DNA from: Nitrospirota bacterium
GTDB lineage: Bacteria; Nitrospirota; Thermodesulfovibrionia; Thermodesulfovibrionales; JdFR-85
Length of the DNA: 32,501 bases
NCBI GenBank assembly: GCA_015492515.1
Contig: WGEZ01000006.1
Span: 1-32,501, forward strand
Reading direction: 5' to 3'
This document shows, in pieces, positions 16,081-23,514 of the stretch. Under the pieces are notes generated by a model. It did not search any database. It had not been told where the DNA came from and worked only from the letters and a program-made list of their open reading frames with translations. A program made the position numbers and the translations under genes. Numbering within the stretch: position 1 is the first letter of the stretch; every line of letters begins with the position of its first letter.

Positions 16081-18867
16081 ATGGGCCGGGACGAGGGGTT
16101 ACGGAGACTGATTTCCGAGGTGAGCGCCGGGATGCCCGACCCGGAGAGGACGGAGAGGAACATGCTCAGACTCTTCGAGGCCGCTCCGGAGGGAGAGGCC
16201 TTCCTCCCCTACCTGTGGGAGATAGGCAGGCTCTTCTCGGTCAGCCAGTTCCTTTCGAACTACTGTATCGCCCGGCCCGACGAGCTCCTCGCCGCCCTCG
16301 GCGAGCTCGGGAAACCCGTCGGGAGGGAGCTGCTCCTTGAGCGGGCGGGGTCGGAGCTCTCCCTCCCGGAAGAGGCGGATGCCGGAGAACGGATGAGGGT
16401 GTTGAGGGGGTTCAAGCGCCGGTACCTGCTGAGGATAACCTTGAGGGACCTCACGGGGCGGACCGGTGTAACCGCCTCGATGGAAGAGCTCTCCCACCTC
16501 GCCGAGGTGATCGTCACCACGGCGCTTCGATGGTCCCTTGAGCTCAACCGCCTGAGGTTCGGTGAACCGGAGGAGAGGGCGATCACCCTGATCAGCCTGG
16601 GGAAGCTGGGGTGCGCCGAGCTCAACTACAGCTCGGACATCGACCTGATCGCTGTCTACGACAGGGAGGGCGGCGAGACATCGGGTGTGCTGAAGTCCTC
16701 CGGCGTGAGGATGAACAGGATCAGCAACCACGAGTTCTACTGCAGGGTCGTCGAACTCTTCAGCAGGCTGCTCTCCCACCAGACCGGTGAGGGGATCGTC
16801 TACAGGGTCGACCTGAGGTTGAGACCCCAGGGGCAGAAGGGCGAGCTCGCCCTTCCCCTCAAGGCGTACCAGACCTACTACGAGTCATGGGGACGTACAT
16901 GGGAGAGGATGGTGCTCATAAGGGCCAGGCCTGTGGCGGGTGACGCCCGGCTCGGCCGGGCCTTCCTGGAGATGATCGTCCCCTTCGTCTGGAAGAGGAG
17001 CATCGACTACACCGAGATAGAGGAGATCAGGGGGATGAAGAAGAAGATAGACTCCACCCTTGCGCGGGACGACATCAAGCGCGGTTACGGCGGCATCAGG
17101 GAGATAGAGTTCTTCGTCCAGACCTTCCAGCTCATCTACGGCGGAGAGAACCCGGAGCTGAGGAGCCGGAGGCTCTCGGAAGCGATGGAGGTGCTGAAGG
17201 GGATGGGCCTCGTCCCTGGTGAGGAGATCGAGGTGCTCCGGGCCAACTACCTCCATCTCAGGAGGATCGAGCACTACCTCCAGATGAAGGACGACCTGCA
17301 GACCCACCTCCTGCCCCGGTCCGGGAGGGAGATGGAGGTGCTCTCCAGGCTGATGGGTTTCGCCTCCGGGGAGGAGTTCCTCACAGACCTCCGTCTGAGG
17401 CGCATGCAGGTGAAGAAGATGTACAACTCCCTCCTCGGCACCGAGGAGGAGATCCACGCAGAGGCCCTCACACTGCTGGAGGGTGATCTGACCGATGAGG
17501 AGCTGAAGGGGTATCTCTCCTTCAGGGGGGCGAAGAGGCCGGAGAGATGCATAGTGCATCTGAAGAAGGTGAGGGAGCAGATAGGGAGCTTCAAGAGCCG
17601 GAAGGACCGTGCCGTCCTCAGAGGCGTGCTCCCGGTGCTGCTGGAGAGGGTGCTCGTATCGGAGAGCCCCGACAGGGCCCTCTCGGGGCTCGAGAGCCTC
17701 CTGGCCCTTATGGGAGAGAACGAGACCAGCCTCACGGCACTGACAACGCACAAGGGCCTGATGGATGCGATCGTGACGATCTTCTCCCTCAGCCCCTACC
17801 TCACCAGGCTCTTCCTGAGCAGCAGCAGGTACCTCGGCGTACTCGTCGAGGGTATGACCATCAGGAAGACGTTGAGGAGGATGGAGGAGGAGCTCCGGAG
17901 GATCATCGAGTTCGGCGGCCGCTTCCCCGACCCCCTCGGTGAGTACAAGAGCATCGAGGAGATCCGCCTGGGCATGTTCTTCCTCACCGGCGTCATAACG
18001 ACGGGGGACCTCCTCAGATACCTCTCACACCTTGCAGAGGCCGTTATCAGGACGGTCCTGGACAGGGCCGACGGCGGTGCGGGGTTGTCCGTCATCGCCA
18101 TGGGGAAGCTCGGGGGGAGGGAGATCACCTTCGGCTCGGACCTGGACGTGATCTTCCTCACCGAGGGGCACGAAGGCGTGAAGACCGCAGAGACGGTGAT
18201 AAAGACCCTCACCACATACACCGGCAGGGGGATGCTCTACGATGTCGACGTCAGGCTGAGGCCGGACGGTACGAAGGGCGTCCTCGTAAAGGACATCGAG
18301 GGCTACAGGAACTACTACCTCAGGAACGCCCATCCCTGGGAGCTCCAGGCGCTTCTGAGGGCGAGGCCCGTTGCGGGGGACGAGGGTCTTGTAAGGGGTT
18401 TCATGGCCATGGCCGCGGAGGTGATCAGCCTGAGGGGCGCGGAGGTGGACCCCGGGGAGGTCCGTGCCATGAGGCAGAAGATCCTGAGAGAGCTCTCACA
18501 GGAGCAGGAAGGGGTGGATATAAAGCTCGGCCCGGGCGGGATAGAGGAGATCGAGTTCCACGTCCAGCTGCTCCAGCTCCGGAACGCCCGAAGGCTGCGG
18601 GAGGTCCTCGTGCAGAACACCTCGGCGGCCCTCAAGAGGCTGGCGAAGGGAGGGCTGATCACACCCGCCGAGAGGGAGACCCTCGCGGGAGCCTACCAGT
18701 ACCTGAGAAGGCTCGAGACATTCCTCAGGCTGAACGAGGAACAGGTGGTCGTGGGGGATTCCGAGACGGCCGAGCTGGCGGCAACCTTCATGGGCCACGG
18801 GGGCAGGGAGGAGTTCCTGGACCATCTGCAGGGGCTGAGGGGCTCCGTCTTAGCAGTGGTCGGCTGA
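16081..18867 (+). CDS. glnE: Bifunctional glutamine synthetase adenylyltransferase/deadenylase
   Basis: Adenylylates a Tyr of glutamine synthetase to switch it off and removes the AMP to switch it on. About 928 residues, with two related nucleotidyltransferase domains: the N-terminal adenylyl-removing domain with LGKLGCAELNYSSDIDLI (about 175-195) and the C-terminal adenylylating domain with MGKLGGREITFGSDLDVIF (about 673-695), joined by helical regulatory regions. Both G-S-D-x-D cores are intact, so both activities should be present. In proteobacteria PII proteins and glutamine control it; only nifI-type PII genes are visible here. GGAGG lies eight bases before the ATG at 16081; GTG at 16078 is the alternative. 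It is followed by the NrpR-like gene after 51 bases. Confidence 0.95.
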   Translation: MGRDEGLRRLISEVSAGMPDPERTERNMLRLFEAAPEGEAFLPYLWEIGRLFSVSQFLSNYCIARPDELLAALGELGKPVGRELLLERAGSELSLPEEADAGERMRVLRGFKRRYLLRITLRDLTGRTGVTASMEELSHLAEVIVTTALRWSLELNRLRFGEPEERAITLISLGKLGCAELNYSSDIDLIAVYDREGGETSGVLKSSGVRMNRISNHEFYCRVVELFSRLLSHQTGEGIVYRVDLRLRPQGQKGELALPLKAYQTYYESWGRTWERMVLIRARPVAGDARLGRAFLEMIVPFVWKRSIDYTEIEEIRGMKKKIDSTLARDDIKRGYGGIREIEFFVQTFQLIYGGENPELRSRRLSEAMEVLKGMGLVPGEEIEVLRANYLHLRRIEHYLQMKDDLQTHLLPRSGREMEVLSRLMGFASGEEFLTDLRLRRMQVKKMYNSLLGTEEEIHAEALTLLEGDLTDEELKGYLSFRGAKRPERCIVHLKKVREQIGSFKSRKDRAVLRGVLPVLLERVLVSESPDRALSGLESLLALMGENETSLTALTTHKGLMDAIVTIFSLSPYLTRLFLSSSRYLGVLVEGMTIRKTLRRMEEELRRIIEFGGRFPDPLGEYKSIEEIRLGMFFLTGVITTGDLLRYLSHLAEAVIRTVLDRADGGAGLSVIAMGKLGGREITFGSDLDVIFLTEGHEGVKTAETVIKTLTTYTGRGMLYDVDVRLRPDGTKGVLVKDIEGYRNYYLRNAHPWELQALLRARPVAGDEGLVRGFMAMAAEVISLRGAEVDPGEVRAMRQKILRELSQEQEGVDIKLGPGGIEEIEFHVQLLQLRNARRLREVLVQNTSAALKRLAKGGLITPAERETLAGAYQYLRRLETFLRLNEEQVVVGDSETAELAATFMGHGGREEFLDHLQGLRGSVLAVVG

Positions 18868-18874
18868 TTTCGGT

Positions 18875-18893
18875 TATAATATCAGGCCTGATA
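18875..18893 (+). promoter_or_regulatory. TATAAT box overlapping a 14-bp palindrome before the NrpR-like gene
   Basis: A perfect TATAAT at 18875-18880 runs into TATCAGGCCTGATA (18880-18893), a perfect 14-bp palindrome located where transcription would start. The -35 is weak (TTAGCA at 18850-18855, 19-base spacer). The arrangement suits an operator for autoregulation or another repressor. Confidence 0.45.
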
Positions 18894-18918
18894 GATCCAG
18901 ATCGCCACCGGAGGCCCT

Positions 18919-19935
18919 TTGAACAAGACCCTGATATCCATACTGAGGGTGCTCGGAAAGCACCAGGACGAGATCGTCGGCTCCCGGGAGATCGCCCGCC
19001 AGCTCAAGATGCACGGGGTGAACCTCTCGGAGAGGACGGTGAGGTATCATCTGAAGATGCTCGACGATCGCGGCCTGACCGACCCCTTCGGAAAGGAGGG
19101 ACGGAGGATAACGGAGAGGGGGAAGGAGGAGCTCTCCAGGGCCCTTGTTTCGGAGAAGGTCGGCTTCGTAATCAGCAGGATCGACACCCTCTCCTATCTC
19201 ACCAGCCTCGATCTCGACAGCCTCAGGGGTGAGGTGATCCTGAACGTCTCCTTCATCCCGAAGAGATGCCTCAGGGAGGCCCTCAGGATAATGAGACCCG
19301 TCTTCGCCTCACCCTATGTAATGAGCGACAGGGTGGTTGTAGTGAAGGAAGGCGGCAGGATAGGCGACGTCACCGTACCCCGGGGACGGGTCGCTGTAGG
19401 GACGGTCTGCAGCGTCACCATAAACGGGGTGTTCCTGAAGGCCGGGATCCCCGTGGTCTCCAGGTTCGGCGGCGTGCTCGAGATCGAAGAGGGTGGACCG
19501 ACGAGGTTCATCTCCCTGATAAGCTACGAGGGGTCGTCGCTCGACCCCCTGGAGGTCTTCATCCGCGGGAAGATGACCGACGTCACGGGGGCCGTCAGGA
19601 ACGGAACGGGCCGCATCCTGGCCAGCTTCAGGGAGATACCCGTTGTCTGCCACAGGAAGGCCAGGGAGCTGTCCGAGAGACTCAAGGCAAGGGGCATAGG
19701 GGGGATACTCGCCATCGGCGAGCCGAACGCTCCGCTGTACGAGATGCCAGTGAGCATGGACCGCTCCGGCATGGTGATAGTGGGCGGGCTCAACCCTGTA
19801 GCCGTCCTCGAGGAGGCGGGTATCCCCACGGAGAGCAAGGCCATGTCCACCCTCCATGAGTTCTCCTCCCTGACGGTATTTGAAAACCTCTGTTCCGACG
19901 GCAGACAAAGGAGGGAGAGATGCCGGAGATCCTGA
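18919..19935 (+). CDS. nrpR: NrpR-type transcriptional regulator (winged helix + one NRD/DUF128 domain)
   Basis: A 338-residue regulator. Residues 1-70 are a winged helix (SREIARQLKMHGVNLSERTVRYHLKMLDDRGLT); residues about 77-320 match the NrpR regulatory domain (GTVCSVTINGVFLKAGIPV, SRFGGVLEI, YEGSSLDPLEVFI, ILASFREIP, MVIVGGLNPVAVLEEAGI). In methanogens NrpR represses nif and glnA operons and releases DNA when 2-oxoglutarate is high. The single NRD matches the NrpRI form; M. maripaludis NrpR has two. The start is TTG with GGAGG four bases upstream. It lies between glnE and the PDO-TrxR gene (overlap 16 bases) and about 3.6 kb before nifA, so a nitrogen-repressor role is well supported by both sequence and context. 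Confidence 0.88.
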   Translation: MNKTLISILRVLGKHQDEIVGSREIARQLKMHGVNLSERTVRYHLKMLDDRGLTDPFGKEGRRITERGKEELSRALVSEKVGFVISRIDTLSYLTSLDLDSLRGEVILNVSFIPKRCLREALRIMRPVFASPYVMSDRVVVVKEGGRIGDVTVPRGRVAVGTVCSVTINGVFLKAGIPVVSRFGGVLEIEEGGPTRFISLISYEGSSLDPLEVFIRGKMTDVTGAVRNGTGRILASFREIPVVCHRKARELSERLKARGIGGILAIGEPNAPLYEMPVSMDRSGMVIVGGLNPVAVLEEAGIPTESKAMSTLHEFSSLTVFENLCSDGRQRRERCRRS

Positions 19936-21521
19936 CAGAGGGGATAAGGAAGGTCCTGAAGAGGGAGTTCGCCGCACTGACGGCCGATGTGGAGCTCCTC
20001 GTCTTCACCAGGAAGGGGCTGAATGATAAGTTCAACGAAATAACCGTCGGCCTCTGCAGGGAGCTTGAGGCACTGAGCGGGAAGATTCACTTCAAGCACA
20101 GGGAGGCGGACGGCGGAGAGGCGGAGAGGTACGGCGTCACCACATCGCCCGTGGTCCTCCTGAATCCCGACCGGTACCGCATCCAGTTCATGGGTGCACC
20201 TGTGGGTGAAGAGATGCGTTCCCTGGTCCTCGCCATAAGGATGGTCTCCCAGGGCAGGGGGGTCCTCTCCGGGGCCTCCGCCGCGAAGCTTAAGGGGCTG
20301 AAGGAGCAGCGGGAGGTGATGGTCTTTGTGAGCCCCACCTGTCCGTACTGCCCCCAGCAGGCTGTCTATGCGGTCTCGGCCGCTGTCGAGGCACCGGAGG
20401 CGGTCTCGGTAAAGGTGGTCGAGATCTACGAGAACCGGGAACTCGCCGAGCGGTACTCCGTCGTCTCCGTGCCCCAGACCGTGGTGAACGGAGAGGTGAT
20501 CGGTGTGGGTCTGCAGGAGGAGGGCGTCTTTGTCGACTCCCTGCTGAAGGGCGTCCGCCCCCGGGAGGGGCCCGCCCCTCCGGAGGAGGTGGTGAAGAAG
20601 GACCTGGTCATCGTGGGAGCCGGGCCCGCAGGGCTGACGGCGGCCATCTATGCCGAGAGATCGGGGCTCAGCACCGTTGTCCTCGAGAGGGGCAACATAG
20701 GCGGTCAGGTGGCGCTCACCCCTGTGGTCGAGAACTATCCGGGCTACACCCGCATCGCGGGCAAGACCCTCGTGGACCTGATGGCCGAACAGGCGCTCCA
20801 GTACGCCGAGATCCACCAGGGTGAGGGTGTCTCGGATATAGAGAGAACCGGGGAGGGCCTCTTCCGCGTGGTGACCGACTCGGCGGTCTACCTGGCGAAG
20901 GCCGTCATCCTCGCCACGGGAGCCGAGCACAAGAGGCTCGGCGTCCCCGGTGAGAAGCGGTTCTTCGGCAGGGGGGTGAGCTACTGCGCGACCTGTGACG
21001 GATACTTCTTCAAGGACGGCAAGAAGGTCGTCCTCGTGGGCGGGGGAAACACCGCGGTCACAGAGGTGCTCTACCTCGACAGTATCGGTGTGGATGTGAC
21101 CCTCATCCACAGGAGGGACAGGCTGAGGGCGGAGGAGAGGCTCCAGCAGAGCCTCAGGGAGAGGAGGATACCGATCCTGTGGAATACGGTGGTGGAGGAG
21201 ATACTCGGTGATACGGTGGTGAACGCCGTGAAGATCAGGAACCTCAAGGACGACAGGACCTCCGTGATGCCTGTGGACGGTGTCTTCGTGGCCATCGGCT
21301 ACGAGCCGCTCAACGAGCTCGCCAGGAAGCTCGGCCTCGAGCTCACCGGGGAGGGCTACATAAAGGTGGACGAGCGGCAGAGGACGTCGATGAAGGGTGT
21401 CTACGCCGCAGGTGACATCACGGGCGGGATAAAGCAGATCGTCACCGCCGTGGGACAGGGCTCGATCGCCGCGATAACCGCCTTCGAGGACCTGATGAAC
21501 CCCTACTGGAAGAAGGACTGA
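19920..21521 (+). CDS. Fusion of protein disulfide oxidoreductase (PDO) and thioredoxin reductase
   Basis: A 533-residue flavoprotein. Residues 1-215 hold two thioredoxin folds as in thermophile PDO: the first lacks a CxxC (TRKGLND at that site), the second has C141-PY-C144 and cis-Pro in VVSVPQTVVNG. Residues 226-533 are a complete thioredoxin reductase: FAD GAGPAG (233-238), redox C356-AT-C359, NAD(P) GGGNTA (374-379), HRRDRLRAEE favouring NADPH, and YAAGDITGG. Electrons should pass from NADPH through FAD and CATC to CPYC, similar to AhpF layout, but no ahpC is visible. The ATG has AAAGGAGGG six bases upstream and lies inside the end of the NrpR-like gene, so they are co-expressed. Confidence 0.88.
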   Translation: MPEILTEGIRKVLKREFAALTADVELLVFTRKGLNDKFNEITVGLCRELEALSGKIHFKHREADGGEAERYGVTTSPVVLLNPDRYRIQFMGAPVGEEMRSLVLAIRMVSQGRGVLSGASAAKLKGLKEQREVMVFVSPTCPYCPQQAVYAVSAAVEAPEAVSVKVVEIYENRELAERYSVVSVPQTVVNGEVIGVGLQEEGVFVDSLLKGVRPREGPAPPEEVVKKDLVIVGAGPAGLTAAIYAERSGLSTVVLERGNIGGQVALTPVVENYPGYTRIAGKTLVDLMAEQALQYAEIHQGEGVSDIERTGEGLFRVVTDSAVYLAKAVILATGAEHKRLGVPGEKRFFGRGVSYCATCDGYFFKDGKKVVLVGGGNTAVTEVLYLDSIGVDVTLIHRRDRLRAEERLQQSLRERRIPILWNTVVEEILGDTVVNAVKIRNLKDDRTSVMPVDGVFVAIGYEPLNELARKLGLELTGEGYIKVDERQRTSMKGVYAAGDITGGIKQIVTAVGQGSIAAITAFEDLMNPYWKKD

Positions 21522-21572
21522 GGCCCGTGAGGGCGGAAGAGACGGCTTTTATCAAGATTCCCGGGAGGTGTG

Positions 21573-23279
21573 ATGCAGGAGCAACCCCTTGAGGCCTTTA
21601 CGAGGGAACCGAAGATAGCCTACTTCTCCATGGAGATCGGCCTGAGCAGCGAGATCCCGACCTACAGCGGCGGCCTCGGCGTGCTGGCCGGCGACACCGT
21701 CAGGTCCTCTGCCGACCTGAAGCTGCCCATGGTGGGCGTCACCCTCCTGACGAAGAAGGGTTATTTCCGGCAGGAGCTGGACGACTCGGGCAGACAGATC
21801 GAACTGCCCGACGAGTGGGAGCCCCGGATGTTCATGACGCCCCTTCCCGAGAGGGCGGCCGTCTCCATCGAGGGCAGGGAGGTGATGGTCGGTGCATGGC
21901 TCTACGTCGTGGAGAGCGTCACCGGCGGCAGGGTGCCCATTATATTCCTGGATACCGATCTGCCCGAGAACTCCGGGGAGGACAGGGGGATCACCCACCA
22001 CCTCTACGGAGGGGACGAGGCCTACAGGCTCAAACAGGAGATAGTCCTCGGCATCGGCGGGGTGAGGATGCTCGATGAGCTCGGCTTCGAGATAAAGAAG
22101 TACCACATGAACGAGGGCCATTCGAGCCTGCTCACCCTCGAGCTGCTCCGTATCCACAAGCGGGATATCGAGGAGGTGTGGGACGAGAGGCTCGTCTGGG
22201 ACGCCGAGAAGGTGAGGGGCCTCTGCGTCTTCACGACCCATACGCCTGTGGAGGCAGGGCATGACAAGTTCTCCTACGACCTCGTCCAGAGGGTGATGGA
22301 CGAACTGATCCCCCTCGGGGTGATCAAGGAGTTCGGCGGCGAGGACCGGCTGAACATGACCCTCCTGGGGCTGAACCTCAGCAACTACATAAACGGTGTG
22401 GCCAAGAGGCACCGTGACGTCTCCAGGGGGATGTTCCCGGGCTACGAGATCAGCTCCATAACCAACGGGGTGCACTCCTTCACCTGGACCTCCGGGAGCT
22501 TCAGGGCCCTGTACGACAAGTACCTCCCGGGCTGGGCGAACGAGCCGGAGATATTCGTCAGGATCGGACGGGTTCCGGATGAAGAGATCTGGGCGGCCCA
22601 TATGGAGGCCAAGAGGACCCTGATCGACCATGTCAACAGGGAGACCGGAGCCGGGATGGACTACGATACGCTGACCATCGGGTTTGCAAGACGCGCCACC
22701 GCATACAAGAGGGCCGACCTCCTCTTCTCGGACGTGGAGAGGCTGAGACGGATCGGGACGGGAAGGATACAGGTGATCTACGCCGGAAAGGCGCATCCGA
22801 AGGACGAGCCGGGCAAGAGGCTGATCCAGCGCATCTTCGAGATAAGGGAGGCCCTGAGGGGGAGCATAAACGTCGTCTACCTCAAGAACTACGATATGGC
22901 CCTGGCGCTGAAGCTCGTCTCCGGCGTCGACGTCTGGCTCAACACGCCCCTCAGGCCCTACGAGGCCTCCGGGACGAGCGGGATGAAGGCGGCGCACAAC
23001 GGCGTGTTGAACTTCAGCGTCCTGGACGGCTGGTGGATCGAGGGGCACATCGAGGGGTACACGGGCTGGGCAATCGGCCCTCCGCCGGGTGTGCCCTCCG
23101 ACCCGGAGAAGGATGCCGAGGACCTCTACCGGAAGCTCGAAGATGTCGTCATCCCCGCCTTCTACAACGACAGGAAGCACTGGATAAGGATGATGCAGAA
23201 CGCCATCGGGAAGGTGGCCTATTACTTCAACTCCCACCGGATGATGAGGAGGTACGTCACCGAGGCCTACATCCGGTGA
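21573..23279 (+). CDS. glgP: Alpha-glucan phosphorylase, short GT35 type
   Basis: Releases glucose-1-phosphate from glycogen or maltodextrin using pyridoxal phosphate. The 568-residue protein belongs to the short alpha-glucan family phosphorylases and is much shorter than the roughly 800-residue animal/E. coli type. Visible: IAYFSMEIGLSSEIPTYSGGLGVLAGD at the N-terminus, KYHMNEGHSSLLTLELL, FTTHTPVEAGHD, NGVHSFTWTS, FARRATAYKRADLL, IYAGKAHP, and EASGTSGMKAAHNGVLNFSVLDGWWIEG, whose Lys (near 472) should hold the PLP. ATG at 21573 follows GGAGG by four bases; GTG at 21570 is possible. It lies between the PDO-TrxR gene (51-base gap) and nifA; glucan breakdown could feed nitrogenase with ATP and reductant, but that is inference. 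Confidence 0.93.
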   Translation: MQEQPLEAFTREPKIAYFSMEIGLSSEIPTYSGGLGVLAGDTVRSSADLKLPMVGVTLLTKKGYFRQELDDSGRQIELPDEWEPRMFMTPLPERAAVSIEGREVMVGAWLYVVESVTGGRVPIIFLDTDLPENSGEDRGITHHLYGGDEAYRLKQEIVLGIGGVRMLDELGFEIKKYHMNEGHSSLLTLELLRIHKRDIEEVWDERLVWDAEKVRGLCVFTTHTPVEAGHDKFSYDLVQRVMDELIPLGVIKEFGGEDRLNMTLLGLNLSNYINGVAKRHRDVSRGMFPGYEISSITNGVHSFTWTSGSFRALYDKYLPGWANEPEIFVRIGRVPDEEIWAAHMEAKRTLIDHVNRETGAGMDYDTLTIGFARRATAYKRADLLFSDVERLRRIGTGRIQVIYAGKAHPKDEPGKRLIQRIFEIREALRGSINVVYLKNYDMALALKLVSGVDVWLNTPLRPYEASGTSGMKAAHNGVLNFSVLDGWWIEGHIEGYTGWAIGPPPGVPSDPEKDAEDLYRKLEDVVIPAFYNDRKHWIRMMQNAIGKVAYYFNSHRMMRRYVTEAYIR

Positions 23280-23286
23280 GCCCCTG

Positions 23287-23316
23287 TTGAATTCCAAAGC
23301 CCCTTTGTATTAAAAT
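23287..23316 (+). promoter_or_regulatory. Candidate nifA promoter
   Basis: TTGAAT (23287-23292), 18-base spacer, TAAAAT (23311-23316). Transcription would start near 23323, exactly where the 18-bp palindrome begins, leaving a leader of about 190 bases to the nifA GTG. A second weaker promoter-like pair lies nearer the gene: TTGACG (23444-23449) and TATTAG (23465-23470) with a short 15-base spacer. Confidence 0.45.
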
Positions 23317-23322
23317 GTTCTA

Positions 23323-23340
23323 TCGGCAATCTATTGCCGA
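23323..23340. promoter_or_regulatory. 18-bp palindrome, candidate NrpR operator at nifA
   Basis: TCGGCAAT-CT-ATTGCCGA, two perfect 8-bp arms around a 2-bp centre. It contains GGCA-N6-TGCC, the same geometry as the archaeal NrpR operator GGAA-N6-TTCC known from Methanococcus maripaludis. It lies over the predicted transcription start of nifA, a position for repression. That an NrpR-like gene lies 3.6 kb away makes it the leading candidate binder; this is inference. Confidence 0.5.
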
Positions 23341-23374
23341 CCCCTCCTTTCCCCCTTCCCGGGCAGGGGAGGGG
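23341..23374 (+). terminator. GC-rich hairpin between glgP and nifA
   Basis: CCCCTCC (23341-23347) pairs with GGAGGGG (23368-23374), with an alternative pairing between the inner C-runs and G-run, followed by GTTTGAA. Only three T follow, so it may be a weak glgP terminator or a structure in the nifA leader that can adopt two folds. Confidence 0.4.
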
Positions 23375-23446
23375 GTTTGAACATGAGTCGCGGGCGATGA
23401 TCCCGGCCTGTGTATGGTATATGCACTGCAGGGAGCCTCAAGATTG

Positions 23447-23465
23447 ACGTCCGGTGCACGGACGT
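23447..23465. repeat. Inverted repeat before nifA
   Basis: ACGTCCG-GTGCA-CGGACGT, perfect 7-bp arms with a 5-base centre, between TTGACG and TATTAG and 49 bases before the nifA start. It may be a second operator or an RNA hairpin in the leader. Confidence 0.45.
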
Positions 23466-23514
23466 ATTAGAATTCCGTCGGGCGTTCGGTCCCGGCTGCC
23501 CGGAGGATCATGGA

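Noticed and set aside
23410-23514. A longer NifA starting at the ATG at 23410.
   Set aside because: The added 35 residues look unlike NifA, have no good ribosome site and would run through the inverted repeat at 23447-23465; GTG at 23515 has GGAGG at good spacing.
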